NCBI RefSeq assembly: GCF_900103985.1
Contig: NZ_FNIE01000016.1
Span: 80,083 to 144,082, forward strand
Direction of reading: 5' to 3'
Length of the DNA: 64,000 nucleotides
Source of the DNA: Actinacidiphila guanduensis
GTDB lineage: Bacteria > Actinomycetota > Actinomycetes > Streptomycetales > Streptomycetaceae
Of this stretch, positions 10,860-20,170 are shown one piece after another. Numbering within the stretch: position 1 is the stretch's first letter; every line of letters begins with the position of its first letter. The translations under genes and the position numbers were made by a program. The notes beneath the pieces were generated by a model. The model was not told where the DNA came from. It saw only the letters and a list, made by a program, of their open reading frames with translations, and made no database searches.

Positions 10860-10883
10860 TGTACGGCTGTACGGCTGTACGGC
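10860..10883 (-). repeat. three tandem 8-bp repeats in the gabT leader
   Basis: On the gabT sense strand GCCGTACA occurs three times without spacing, ending 16 bases before the start codon and directly before the ribosome-binding site. A -10-like TACCGT lies just upstream at 10886-10891, so the repeats would form the first bases of the mRNA or overlap the start site. Each unit contains GTAC. Candidate operator or leader element. Confidence 0.55.
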
Positions 10884-11111
10884 GACGGTAGGCGACGTCT
10901 CCCCGCAGGCTAGGCTCCCCGTCCGCGCGCCCGCACACGCCGATAGGTCGCACTGCGCCGCGCCGTTTCGCCGCAACGGCCAGTGCGCGGCCGCGCGCCC
11001 CGAACCGGCGCAAGATCCTTCGGCCCGCGTAGCGCCTCCACTACATTGAGCGCATCGGCGAGCAGGGCCGGGCGATGAGGGCTGAATGAGGGCTGAGGGG
11101 CGGCAGGCGCC

Positions 11112-13454
11112 ATGACGGCGATGAACCACGAACACAACCACCGCACACCCCCCCACCCCCCCAAACCCCCGGCCCCCCGCCCCCGCACCCCTCCGCCCGC
11201 GCCTGTCCAGGCCCCGCCGCTGTCCGCCGTCGAGCGCTGGGTGCGCACCCCCCGCGTCCCCGACGCCCCCGGGGTGTACGCCTACGACCACGTGCCGCGC
11301 CCCCCGGACGACCCGGACCGGATGACCGATCGGCGGCTGATCGGCGGCGCAGTGCTCGCCCTGCTGTGCGCCATGTTCCTGTGGTCGATGCTCCGCAACG
11401 GCTACATCCCCTTCTGGCGCCGCCCGCTCACCCTGCTCACCCCCGGCAGCTGGTGGGGCGACCCCACCCCACGCCCCGGCCTGTTCGCCGCCGCAGCCTA
11501 CGAGCTGCTGTGGATCGGCGGGCTGGCCTACTACTTCGGCCGCCTGGGCAACTGGCCCGAGGTCGGCCGCCGCTACGCCCCGACACCCGCGCGGCGCGCC
11601 TGGGCGGCCCTGGCGGTCGGCTTCTTCGTCTGGCTGCTCAGCGAGAAGGAGTGGGTGCCGCTGGTCGACCTGCTCGTCCCCCTGCTGCCGCGCTCGTGGA
11701 TCATGGGCGGCGGCAACGCCCACACCGCGCTCGCCGTGCAGCGCGGCCTGCACGCGGTGGCGGCCCTGATCATCGCGGTGCCCGCCGCCAGGTACGGCAG
11801 GTGGCTCGACCTGCTGCCCGGCCGGGCAGCCGCTCGCAAAGCCGCCGGCATCCCAGGGCAGGCAGGGCCGCCCGGAGCCGCCCCGGCCCGGACCGTCCCC
11901 GCCGACTGGGCCGAGCTGCGCGCCGCCGGCTACCCGGCGGTGGCCGACCGCCTCACCGAGGAGGTCCGCACCGGACGGATGAGCGACGTCGACTTCGTCC
12001 GCATCCGCGAGGCGTGGCAGGCCGCGAGCCGGGCGGGCCAGGGCGAGCGGCAGTTCGCCGACACCGTCCTGGAACTCGGCGCGGCCGCCTACGCGCACCC
12101 CTCCGGCAGCCGGGACCTGCCGCGGCGCACCGCCGCCCACGACCTGCTCGGCGGCCAAGTGCGCATCGGGACGGGCGTGGACGACAGGCGCAACGGCTAC
12201 CGCTACCGCGGTGCCGGCATCGCCCTGGACCCCGGCCTGCTCGGCACCGGCCTGCTCGCCGTCGGCCCGCCCGGCTCGGGCAAGAGCCGCATGCTGATGC
12301 GCCCGGTGGTCGAGTCGCTGTGCCTGCAGGCGCTCGCCGGGCGGGCGGCCGTGGTGGCGGTCGGCGCCCCCGAGGCCGACCTCGGGCCCGCCGACGCCTT
12401 CGACGTGGTGATCTCGCTCGCCGACCCCGCCTCCCGCTACGACCTCGACCTCTACGGCGGCACCAGCGACCCCGACGCCGCCGGCCGGCTGCTCGCCGAG
12501 GCGCTGACCGACGGTCCCGAGTCGGAGCAGCGCCGGGCGGCCACCGCCCTCGGCCAGCTGCTCGGCCCGTACGCGGCCGTCCACCGTCGCTTCCCGCCGG
12601 TGCCCGTGCTGCGCGAACTCCTCGAAGGGCTCCCGCACGCCCACGCCGCCCTGCGGGAGGAACTGGACGCCGCCGGGCTGCCGGGACTGGTCCGCGAACT
12701 CGACGCCCGGCAGCGGCAGAGCGCGCGCCCCGGCGACATCGGCCACGTGCTCGCCGACCGTGTCGCACTGCTCGACCGCCCCGCCTTCGCCGGCTTCTTC
12801 GACACCTCGGGCCGCTCCCGGCCGTTCGCCATGCACGCCCTGAACCATCCGCTGCGGGTGCGCATCGAACTGCCCGAGCACGGCCACGCCGAGGCGTCCC
12901 GCATCCTGGTGCGGCTGCTGCTCGCGCAGTTCACCGAGGCCGTCGCCACCCGCCGCGACCGCTCCCGCTTCGCCTGCATCGTCGTCGACGACGCCGGTGA
13001 GGCCGTCTCGGAGGGGACACTGCGGGCGCTGCCCTCGCTGCGCGCGTACAACGCCGGCGTCGTCCTTGGCCTGCGCACCCTGGACGCACTGCCCGAGGGC
13101 CTGCGCGGGCCGGTGATCGGAGCGGTCGGCTGCCACATGGCCTTCGCCGGGATCACCGCGCGCGACGGGCGCTACTTCGCCGAGACCTGGGGGACGACCC
13201 TCGTGGAGACCCGGGACGTCACCCGCACTCCCGACCAGTCCGGCGGGACGATGCGCCGGCTCAGCCGCGGGGTGCGGCGCCTGTTCACCGGCGAGGCCGT
13301 CACCACCGAATCCGTCACCGTGCGGGAGGTGGAGCGGGAGCGGTGGTCGGCTTCGGATCTGGCGCAGCACGTGCCCGCGGGGCACGCCGTCGTGTCGTTC
13401 ACCACCGTCGGCGGAGAGCGCACGCCACCGGTGCTGCTGGACCTGCGGGCGTGA
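11112..13454 (+). CDS. membrane-anchored P-loop ATPase (VirD4/TraG-FtsK-like superfamily), function unknown
   Basis: A 780-residue protein. After a Pro/His-rich 45-residue lead there are about four hydrophobic segments between residues 75 and 240. A soluble linker follows, then a P-loop ATPase with Walker A GPPGSGKS at residues 385-392 and Walker B IVVDD near residue 625. LVRLLLAQFTEAVATRRD before Walker B and LRTLDALPEGLRGPVIGAVG after it resemble conjugation coupling-protein and FtsK/HerA relatives. No relaxase or secretion partners are nearby. The gene is divergent from gabT and five bases separate its stop from the frame that leads into the PucR gene. It may be a conserved streptomycete housekeeping protein of unknown role. 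Confidence 0.8.
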   Translation: MTAMNHEHNHRTPPHPPKPPAPRPRTPPPAPVQAPPLSAVERWVRTPRVPDAPGVYAYDHVPRPPDDPDRMTDRRLIGGAVLALLCAMFLWSMLRNGYIPFWRRPLTLLTPGSWWGDPTPRPGLFAAAAYELLWIGGLAYYFGRLGNWPEVGRRYAPTPARRAWAALAVGFFVWLLSEKEWVPLVDLLVPLLPRSWIMGGGNAHTALAVQRGLHAVAALIIAVPAARYGRWLDLLPGRAAARKAAGIPGQAGPPGAAPARTVPADWAELRAAGYPAVADRLTEEVRTGRMSDVDFVRIREAWQAASRAGQGERQFADTVLELGAAAYAHPSGSRDLPRRTAAHDLLGGQVRIGTGVDDRRNGYRYRGAGIALDPGLLGTGLLAVGPPGSGKSRMLMRPVVESLCLQALAGRAAVVAVGAPEADLGPADAFDVVISLADPASRYDLDLYGGTSDPDAAGRLLAEALTDGPESEQRRAATALGQLLGPYAAVHRRFPPVPVLRELLEGLPHAHAALREELDAAGLPGLVRELDARQRQSARPGDIGHVLADRVALLDRPAFAGFFDTSGRSRPFAMHALNHPLRVRIELPEHGHAEASRILVRLLLAQFTEAVATRRDRSRFACIVVDDAGEAVSEGTLRALPSLRAYNAGVVLGLRTLDALPEGLRGPVIGAVGCHMAFAGITARDGRYFAETWGTTLVETRDVTRTPDQSGGTMRRLSRGVRRLFTGEAVTTESVTVREVERERWSASDLAQHVPAGHAVVSFTTVGGERTPPVLLDLRA

Positions 13455-13551
13455 GGCCGTGAGGTACGGTGCGACAGAATCGAAGGTGCCGGCGGCCCCG
13501 CCGGCGCACAGGGGCCGCACGGCCGCCACTCCCCACCGGTACCGGACCCGC

Positions 13552-15093
13552 ATGCCGCTCACGCTCTCCGCACTCGCCCAGCACACCTCGCTCCGGCTGC
13601 GCGTCCTCGCCGGCGCCGACCGGCTGGACGCCCAGGTGCGCTGGGTCCACACCAGTGAGCTCGCCGACCCCGCGCCCTACCTGGAGGGCGGCGAACTCCT
13701 GCTCACCACCGGCCTGAAGCTGGACACCGCCGACGAGCAGGCCGCGGCCGCCTACGTGCGGCGCCTGGCGGCCGCCGGCGTGGTCGGCCTCGGCTTCGGT
13801 GTCGGCGTCGGGCACGACACGGTGCCGCCGGTGATGGTGCGCGCCGCCGCGGCCGCCGGGCTGCCGCTGCTCGAAGTGCCCCGCGCCACCCCCTTCATCG
13901 CGATCAGCAAGGCCGTCTCGGCCGCCGTCGCCGCCGAGCAGTATCAAGCGGTGACCGCCGGCTTCGAGGCCCAGCGCGAGCTGACCCGGGCCGCGCTCGC
14001 CCCCGACGGCACCGCCGCCCTCCTCTCCCGCATGGCGGCCCACCTCGGCGGCTGGACGGCGCTGTACGACGCCTCCGGTGCCGTGCTGGCCGCGGCGCCG
14101 GAGTGGGCCGGGCGCAGGGCGGCCCGCCTGGCGGGGGAGATCGACCGGCTGCGCGGCCTGCCCGCCCCGGCGAGCGCGGCCGTCGCGGGCCCGGCCGGCA
14201 CCGAGGACCGGGTCGAGCTGCAGTCCCTGGGCACCGGCCGCCGCCCCCGCGGCTACCTCGCGGTCGGCACCGAGGAGCGGCTGGACACCGCCGCGCGCTA
14301 CGTCGTGCACGCCGCCGTGGCCCTGCTCACCCTCTCCCTGGAGCAGTCCCGCGCCCAGCAGGAGGTCCAGGCCCGGCTCGCCGGCGCCCTGCTGCGGATG
14401 CTGCTCGCCGGGGAGTGCGACCACGCCCGCACGGTCGCCGGCGGGATGTACGGCTCGCTGCTGGACGCCCCGGTGCGGCTGCTGATGGCCGAGCCCGCCG
14501 ACGGCCAGGCGGGCGGCGCCGACGCCCTCGCCCTGCTCGCGGAGCGGGCCGAGGCGGCGGCCGCGCGGCTGGGCGACCCCGTGCTCAGCGTCGCCGAGGA
14601 GGGGCGGCTGATCGTGCTGGCCGCGCAGGACGACAAGGCGCTCGCGGCCGTCTCGGAGCTCGCCGAGGCCGAGGACGCCCTGGCCGCGGGGCTGTCCGCG
14701 CCCGCCGACCCGGAAGACGTGCCCACCGCCCACCGCCAGGCCGAAGGCGCCCTCGCGGTGGCCCAGCGGCGCGGCGCGAACCTCGTGGAGCACGGCGAGG
14801 TCGGCGCGGGCTCGGTGGTGCCGCTGCTCGCCGACGAGGCCGTCCGCGCCTTCGCCCAGGGCCTGCTGCGGCCTCTGCGCGAGCACGACGCCACCTCACG
14901 CGGCGACCTGGTCGCCTCCCTGGCCGAGTGGCTGGCCCACCACGGCCAGTGGGACGCGGCCGCCGCCGACCTCGGCGTCCACCGCCACACCCTGCGCTAC
15001 CGGATGCGCCGGGTCGAGGAGATCCTCGGCCGCTCCCTGGACGACCCGGACGTCCGCATGGAGCTGTGGCTGGCGCTGAAGACCGAGCAGTGA
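13552..15093 (+). CDS. PucR-family transcriptional regulator
   Basis: A 513-residue regulator. Residues 1-125 match the PucR N-terminal ligand-sensing domain (LTLSALAQHTSLRLRVLAG and the LLTTGL loop). The middle is GGDEF/CdaR-like, and the C-terminal helix-turn-helix of the PucR/CdaR class reads HGQWDAAAADLGVHRHTLRY. ATG 13552 is preferred over the upstream in-frame GTG because the conserved domain begins there. It lies between gabT and an aldehyde dehydrogenase, so control of GABA/polyamine catabolism in response to a nitrogen metabolite is likely by context. PucR proteins act as activators or repressors. Confidence 0.87.
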   Translation: MPLTLSALAQHTSLRLRVLAGADRLDAQVRWVHTSELADPAPYLEGGELLLTTGLKLDTADEQAAAAYVRRLAAAGVVGLGFGVGVGHDTVPPVMVRAAAAAGLPLLEVPRATPFIAISKAVSAAVAAEQYQAVTAGFEAQRELTRAALAPDGTAALLSRMAAHLGGWTALYDASGAVLAAAPEWAGRRAARLAGEIDRLRGLPAPASAAVAGPAGTEDRVELQSLGTGRRPRGYLAVGTEERLDTAARYVVHAAVALLTLSLEQSRAQQEVQARLAGALLRMLLAGECDHARTVAGGMYGSLLDAPVRLLMAEPADGQAGGADALALLAERAEAAAARLGDPVLSVAEEGRLIVLAAQDDKALAAVSELAEAEDALAAGLSAPADPEDVPTAHRQAEGALAVAQRRGANLVEHGEVGAGSVVPLLADEAVRAFAQGLLRPLREHDATSRGDLVASLAEWLAHHGQWDAAAADLGVHRHTLRYRMRRVEEILGRSLDDPDVRMELWLALKTEQ

Positions 15094-15258
15094 GACCGGC
15101 GGTCCCCACCGGGCCGCGGGCCCGGCGCGCGCTGGCCATTCCGTAGCGCCCGGCCGGGGCCGTACTCCTGAGTGGACAACGGAGTTCCGGTCGGGCCGCG
15201 CCTACGGTGAAAGGGAAGTCCGGCAGGCACGAGGCACGTCCAGGAAGGCGGGACCACC

Positions 15259-16719
15259 GTGACAACGACAGGCGCAGCCCCTTACGGGTTCTGGCTGGCC
15301 GGCCGGGAGGCCGGCAGCGAGGACACCTTCGACGTCGCCAACCCGTGGGACGGGTCGCTGGTCGGCCGGGTGGCGGTGCCGAGCGAGGAGCAGGTGGAGC
15401 AGGCCGTGGCGGCCGCCGACGCGGTGAAGAACGCCTTCTCGGCCACGCCCGCGCACGTACGGGCCGCCGCCCTGGACCACGTCTCGCGGCGGCTGGCGGA
15501 GCGCGCGGAGGAACTGGCGCTGCTGATCACCGCGGAGAACGGCAAGCCGCTGAAGTGGTCGCGGGCCGAGGTGGGCCGCGCGGTCTCCGTCTTCCGCTGG
15601 GCCGCGGAGGAGGCGCGCCGCTTCAACAGCGGCGACTCCCAGCGGCTGGACACCGACGCGGGCGGCGTCGGCCGGCTTGCCCTGACCCGCCGCTTCCCGT
15701 ACGGCCCGGTGCTCGGCATCGCGCCCTTCAACTTCCCGCTCAACCTGGTGGCGCACAAGGTCGCCCCCGCGCTGGCGGTGGGCGCCCCGATCGTCCTCAA
15801 GCCCGCGCCGGCCACGCCGCTGTCGGCGCTGCTCCTCGGCGAGCTGCTGGCCGAGACCGAGGGGCTGCCCGAGGGCTCCTGGAGCGTCCTGCCGGTCCCG
15901 AACGACCGGATGACCGCCCTGGTGCAGGACCCGCGGCTGCCCGTCATCTCCTTCACCGGCTCCGACACGGTGGGCCACCGGATCCAGGACTCGGTGCCGC
16001 GCAAGCGCGTCACCCTGGAACTCGGCGGCAACGCGGCGGCCGTGGTGCTCGCGGACTGGTCCAGCGAGGAGGACCTGGAGTGGGCGGCCACCCGGATCGC
16101 CGCCTTCTCCAACTATCAGGCCGGCCAGTCCTGCATCTCCGTCCAGCGGGTGATCGCCGACGCGGCGGTCTACGACCGGCTGGCCGAGAAGGTCGTGGAG
16201 AAGGTCCGCGCCCAGGTCACCGGCGACCCCGCCAACCCCGCCACCGACGTGGGCCCGCTGGTCAGCGAGGCCGCGGCGCAGCGCGTCTCGGACTGGGTGG
16301 ACGACGCCGTCGCCAAGGGCGCCAAGCTGCTCACCGGCGGCCCGCGCGAGGGGTCCAGCTACCCGCCCACCGTCCTGGCCGACCTGCCCGGCGACGCGGT
16401 GCTCGCCGGCGCGGAGGCGTTCGGCCCGGTGCTCTCACTCCACCGGGTCAACGGTGCCGAGGAGGCGTTCGCGGCCGTCAACGACTCCCGCTTCGGCCTG
16501 CAGGCGGGCGTGTTCACCCACGACCTGCAGCTCGCCTTCCGCGCCCACCGCGCCCTGGAGGTCGGCGGTGTGATCATCGGCGACGCGCCCTCCTACCGCG
16601 CCGACCAGATGCCCTACGGCGGTGTGAAGGACTCCGGCCACGGCCGCGAGGGCGTGAAGTACGCCATGGAGGACTACACCTACGAGCGCGTCATGGTGCT
16701 CACCGGCCTCGACCTGTAG
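15259..16719 (+). CDS. NAD(P)-dependent aldehyde dehydrogenase, succinate-semialdehyde type
   Basis: A 486-residue ALDH superfamily enzyme. The catalytic cysteine is Cys292 in GQSCISVQRV, and the general-base Glu lies in TLELGGNAAAVV about 33 residues earlier. PFNFPLNLVAHKV and the C-terminal PYGGVKDSGHGREGVKYAMEDY are typical. With gabT it could oxidise succinate semialdehyde to succinate, completing the route from putrescine to the TCA cycle; the substrate is inferred from position. The GTG at 15259 is preceded by AGGAAGGCGGG. A -10-like TACGGT lies at 15203-15208. A strong terminator hairpin begins 26 bases after the stop. Confidence 0.85.
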   Translation: MTTTGAAPYGFWLAGREAGSEDTFDVANPWDGSLVGRVAVPSEEQVEQAVAAADAVKNAFSATPAHVRAAALDHVSRRLAERAEELALLITAENGKPLKWSRAEVGRAVSVFRWAAEEARRFNSGDSQRLDTDAGGVGRLALTRRFPYGPVLGIAPFNFPLNLVAHKVAPALAVGAPIVLKPAPATPLSALLLGELLAETEGLPEGSWSVLPVPNDRMTALVQDPRLPVISFTGSDTVGHRIQDSVPRKRVTLELGGNAAAVVLADWSSEEDLEWAATRIAAFSNYQAGQSCISVQRVIADAAVYDRLAEKVVEKVRAQVTGDPANPATDVGPLVSEAAAQRVSDWVDDAVAKGAKLLTGGPREGSSYPPTVLADLPGDAVLAGAEAFGPVLSLHRVNGAEEAFAAVNDSRFGLQAGVFTHDLQLAFRAHRALEVGGVIIGDAPSYRADQMPYGGVKDSGHGREGVKYAMEDYTYERVMVLTGLDL

Positions 16720-16744
16720 GGCGCCCCTGGGGCGCACACCCGTC

Positions 16745-16779
16745 GGCCGGGCCGCTGACCTCGTGTCAGCGGCCCGGCC
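16745..16779 (+). terminator. 15-bp perfect stem-loop, terminator after the ALDH gene
   Basis: Arms of 15 fully paired bases (16745-16759 and 16765-16779, beginning GGCCGGGCCG) enclose the loop CTCGT. There is no long T-run, which is common for streptomycete terminators. Confidence 0.8.
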
Positions 16780-16825
16780 GCACTTGTCTGGTGGCACCTG
16801 CGGATATCGGGTAGGACGGACAAGT

Positions 16826-16841
16826 GGTACCGGTCGGTACC
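16826..16841. promoter_or_regulatory. paired GGTACC sites before the acyl-CoA dehydrogenase gene
   Basis: GGTACC-GGTC-GGTACC lies 26 bases before the GTG start at 16867. Each unit is a perfect 6-bp palindrome, so it could be an operator (for example for a TetR or FadR-type repressor) or chance in GC-rich DNA. Confidence 0.3.
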
Positions 16842-16866
16842 CGGCCCACCCGGAGGTGACGCAGCC

Positions 16867-18789
16867 GTGACCGCACCCGCCACAACCCGCAGGGTCTCCG
16901 AACACGAGGCCCGCCAGGTCGCCGAGGACGCCAGGGAGCAGCACTGGCACAAGCCCAGCTTCGCCAAGGAGCTCTTCCTCGGCCGCTTCCGCCTCGACCT
17001 GATCCACCCGCACCCGCAGCCGGCGCCCGAGGCGGTCGCCAAGGGTGAGGCCTTCCTCGCCCGGCTGGCCGCGTTCCTGGACGCCGAGGTCGACGGCGCC
17101 CGCATCGACCGCGAGGCGCAGATCCCGGACGAGGTGGTGCGGGGGCTGAAGGAGCTCGGCGCGTTCGGCATGAAGATCGACGAGTCCTACGGCGGCCTCG
17201 GCCTCACCCAGGTGTACTACAACAAGGCGCTCGCCCTGGCCGGCACCGCGAGCCCGGCGCTGGGCGCCCTGCTCTCGGCCCACCAGTCCATCGGCGTCCC
17301 GCAGCCGCTGAAGCTGTTCGGCACGAAGGAGCAGAAGGACGCCTTCCTGCCCCGCTGCGCCCGCACCGACATCAGCGCCTTCCTGCTCACCGAACCCGAC
17401 GTCGGCTCCGACCCGGCGCGGCTGGGCACTACGGCGGTGCCCGACGGCGACAGCTACGTGCTGGACGGCGTGAAGCTGTGGACCACCAACGGCGTCGTCG
17501 CCGACCTGCTCGTGGTGATGGCGCGCGTGCCGCGCTCCGAGGGCCACAAGGGCGGCATCAGCGCCTTCGTGGTGGAGGCCGACTCCGAGGGCATCACGGT
17601 GGAGCGCCGCAACGCCTTCATGGGCCTGCGCGGCCTGGAGAACGGCGTCACCCGCTTCCACCAGGTGCGGGTGCCGGCCGCCAACCGCATCGGGCCCGAG
17701 GGCGCCGGCCTGAAGATCGCCCTGACCACCCTGAACACCGGCCGGCTGTCCCTGCCGGCGGCCTGTGTCGGCGCCGGCAAGTGGTGCCTGAAGATCGCCC
17801 GCGAGTGGTCGGCCGCCCGCGAGCAGTGGGGCAAGCCGATCGGCGAGCACGAAGCCGTGGGCGCCAAGATCTCCTACATCGCCGCCACCACCTTCGCCCT
17901 GGAGGCGGTGGTGGACCTCGCCTCCCAGATGGCCGACGAGGAGCGCAACGACATCCGGATCGAGGCCGCGCTCGCCAAGCTCTTCGGCTCCGAGGCGGCC
18001 TGCCGGATGGCCGACGAGCTGGTGCAGATCCGCGGCGGCCGCGGCTTCGAGACCGCCGACTCGCTGGCCGCCCGCGGCGAGCGCGCGGTGCCCGCCGAGC
18101 AGCTGCTGCGCGACATGCGGATCAACCGGATCTTCGAGGGCTCCACCGAGATCATGCACCTGCTGATCGCCCGCGAGGCCGTCGACGCCCACCTGTCGGT
18201 CGCCGGCGACCTCATCGACCCCGACACCTCCCTGGCCGACAAGGCCAGGGCCGGCGCCAAGGCGGGCGGCTTCTACGCCCGCTGGCTGCCCGGACTCGTC
18301 GCCGGCCGCGGCCAGCTGCCCACCTCCTACAGCGAGTTCGGCGACCTCGCCGGCCACCTGCGCTACGTCGAGCGCAACGCCCGCAAGCTCGCCCGCAGCA
18401 CCTTCTACGCCATGTCCCGCTGGCAGGGCCGCATGGAGCTCAAGCAGAACTTCCTCGCCCGCATCGTCGACATCGGCGCCGAACTGTTCGCCATGAGCGC
18501 GGTCTGCGTACGTGCCCGGCACATGGCCGCCACCGGCGACCACGGGCGCGAAGCGGGCCGGCTGGCCGACGTCTTCTGCCGCCAGTCCCGGGTCCGCGTC
18601 GAGGAGCTGTTCGCCCGGCTGTGGACCAACACCGACGGCCCCGACCGGCACCTGGCCAGGGCGGTGCTCTCCGGCCGGATGGAGTGGCTGGAGGCCGGCA
18701 TCGTGGACCCCAGCCGCGAAGGCCCCTGGATCGCCGACGCCACACCGGGACCGAGCACGGCCGACAACGTACGGCGCCGGATCGGCTGA
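16867..18789 (+). CDS. acyl-CoA dehydrogenase family flavoprotein, long form
   Basis: At 640 residues it is longer than the roughly 380-residue short-chain dehydrogenases and resembles the VLCAD-like class with an extra C-terminal helical domain. The N-terminal helical domain covers about residues 40-160, and the FAD-binding middle domain contains FLLTEPDVGSDPA. The C-terminal domain holds the catalytic-Glu region FEGSTEIMHLLIAREA. It would oxidise an acyl-CoA and pass electrons to ETF. GGAGGTGA lies nine bases before the GTG start. It stands alone between a terminator and dxr, so its substrate cannot be inferred. Confidence 0.85.
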   Translation: MTAPATTRRVSEHEARQVAEDAREQHWHKPSFAKELFLGRFRLDLIHPHPQPAPEAVAKGEAFLARLAAFLDAEVDGARIDREAQIPDEVVRGLKELGAFGMKIDESYGGLGLTQVYYNKALALAGTASPALGALLSAHQSIGVPQPLKLFGTKEQKDAFLPRCARTDISAFLLTEPDVGSDPARLGTTAVPDGDSYVLDGVKLWTTNGVVADLLVVMARVPRSEGHKGGISAFVVEADSEGITVERRNAFMGLRGLENGVTRFHQVRVPAANRIGPEGAGLKIALTTLNTGRLSLPAACVGAGKWCLKIAREWSAAREQWGKPIGEHEAVGAKISYIAATTFALEAVVDLASQMADEERNDIRIEAALAKLFGSEAACRMADELVQIRGGRGFETADSLAARGERAVPAEQLLRDMRINRIFEGSTEIMHLLIAREAVDAHLSVAGDLIDPDTSLADKARAGAKAGGFYARWLPGLVAGRGQLPTSYSEFGDLAGHLRYVERNARKLARSTFYAMSRWQGRMELKQNFLARIVDIGAELFAMSAVCVRARHMAATGDHGREAGRLADVFCRQSRVRVEELFARLWTNTDGPDRHLARAVLSGRMEWLEAGIVDPSREGPWIADATPGPSTADNVRRRIG

Positions 18790-18922
18790 GCCCGCCCTGC
18801 CGCACGCCCCCCGGACCGCCCGCCCGGCGGCCCGGCACCCCGCGGACGGCCACGCCACAGCAGGCGGCCGCCCGCGGGGCGCCCGTGCGTGGCCGCACAG
18901 TCCGGCACGACACAATGACCTC

Positions 18923-20170
18923 ATGACGGACGCTCTCGCAGACCCGCACCACCTCCCCCACCCGGCCGCCGGCGGCGACGGCCCGCGCGACATCGTGATC
19001 CTCGGCTCCACCGGCTCCATCGGTACGCAGGCCATCGACGTGGTGCTGCGCAACCCCGACCGCTTCCGGGTGGTCGCGCTGTCCGCCGCGGGCAGCCGGG
19101 TCGCCCTGCTCGCCGAGCAGGCGCACCGCCTGCGGGTGCACACCGTTGCCGTCGCCGACGAGGCCGCCGCCGGGCCGCTGCGCGAGGCGCTGGCCGCCCG
19201 CTACGGCACCGAGCCGCTGCCCGAGATCGCCGCGGGACCCGGGGCCGCCGCCGAGCTGGCCGCCCTGCCCTGCCACTCGGTGCTCAACGGCATCACCGGC
19301 TCCATCGGGCTGCGCCCCACCCTGGCCGCCCTGGCGGCGGGGCGGGTGCTGATCCTGGCCAACAAGGAATCGCTGATCGTCGGCGGCCCGCTGGTGAAGG
19401 CCGCCGCCGCGCCCGGCCAGGTCGTGCCCGTCGACTCCGAGCACTCGGCGCTGTTCCAGGCGCTGCTCGGCGGCGACCGCGGCGAGGTGCGCAAGCTCGT
19501 CGTCACTGCCTCCGGCGGCCCGTTCCGCGGCCGCACCCGCGCCGAACTGGCCGGGGTCACCGTCGAGCAGGCGATGGCGCACCCCACCTGGGACATGGGC
19601 CCGGTCGTCACGATCAACTCCGCGACCCTGGTCAACAAGGGCCTGGAGGTCATCGAGGCGCACCTGCTCTTCGACATCCCGTTCGACCGGATCGAGGTCG
19701 TCGTCCACCCCCAGTCCTACGTTCACTCGATGGTGGAGTTCACCGACGGCTCCACGCTCGCCCAGGTGAGCCCGCCCGACATGCGGATGCCGATCTCCCT
19801 GGGTCTGGGCTGGCCGCACCGGGTGCCCGACGCCGCGCCGGGCGTCGACTGGACCAAGGCGGCCACGTGGGAGTTCTTCCCGCTCGACAACGACGCGTTC
19901 CCCTCCGTCGCACTGGCCCGCCATGTCGGTAGCCTCGGAGGCACCGCTCCGGCGGTGTTCAACGCCGCCAACGAGGAATGCGTGGCGGCGTTCCGCACCG
20001 GCCGGCTGCCGTTCACCGGGATCGTGGACACCGTCGCCAGGGTCGTCCAGGAGCACGGGACGCCGGCGGCGGGAACTCGGCTGACGGTCGAGGACGTCCT
20101 CGAAGCGGAGACCTGGGCGCGCGCCCGGGCGGTGGAACTGGCGCAGGCATCGGAGGCAGCGGGCGTATGA
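18923..20170 (+). CDS. dxr: 1-deoxy-D-xylulose 5-phosphate reductoisomerase
   Basis: A 415-residue MEP-pathway enzyme that makes 2-C-methyl-D-erythritol 4-phosphate from DXP with NADPH. The nucleotide-binding motif GSTGSIGTQ is near the N-terminus. ANKESLI and PVDSEHSALFQAL carry metal and substrate ligands, and VHPQSYVHSMVEF is a further family signature. ATG 18923 starts where family similarity begins, after a hydrophilic 20-residue lead. The stop overlaps the start of the site-2 protease gene (ATGA). The dxr-protease-ispG order is conserved in actinomycetes. Confidence 0.95.
   Translation: MTDALADPHHLPHPAAGGDGPRDIVILGSTGSIGTQAIDVVLRNPDRFRVVALSAAGSRVALLAEQAHRLRVHTVAVADEAAAGPLREALAARYGTEPLPEIAAGPGAAAELAALPCHSVLNGITGSIGLRPTLAALAAGRVLILANKESLIVGGPLVKAAAAPGQVVPVDSEHSALFQALLGGDRGEVRKLVVTASGGPFRGRTRAELAGVTVEQAMAHPTWDMGPVVTINSATLVNKGLEVIEAHLLFDIPFDRIEVVVHPQSYVHSMVEFTDGSTLAQVSPPDMRMPISLGLGWPHRVPDAAPGVDWTKAATWEFFPLDNDAFPSVALARHVGSLGGTAPAVFNAANEECVAAFRTGRLPFTGIVDTVARVVQEHGTPAAGTRLTVEDVLEAETWARARAVELAQASEAAGV

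Noticed and set aside
9357..13652. A 1,431-codon open frame on the minus strand across gabT and the ATPase gene
   Set aside because: It is antisense to well-supported genes and has an Ala/Gly/Arg/Val composition typical of mirror frames in very GC-rich DNA. No domain is recognisable except where it runs through gabT's own shadow.
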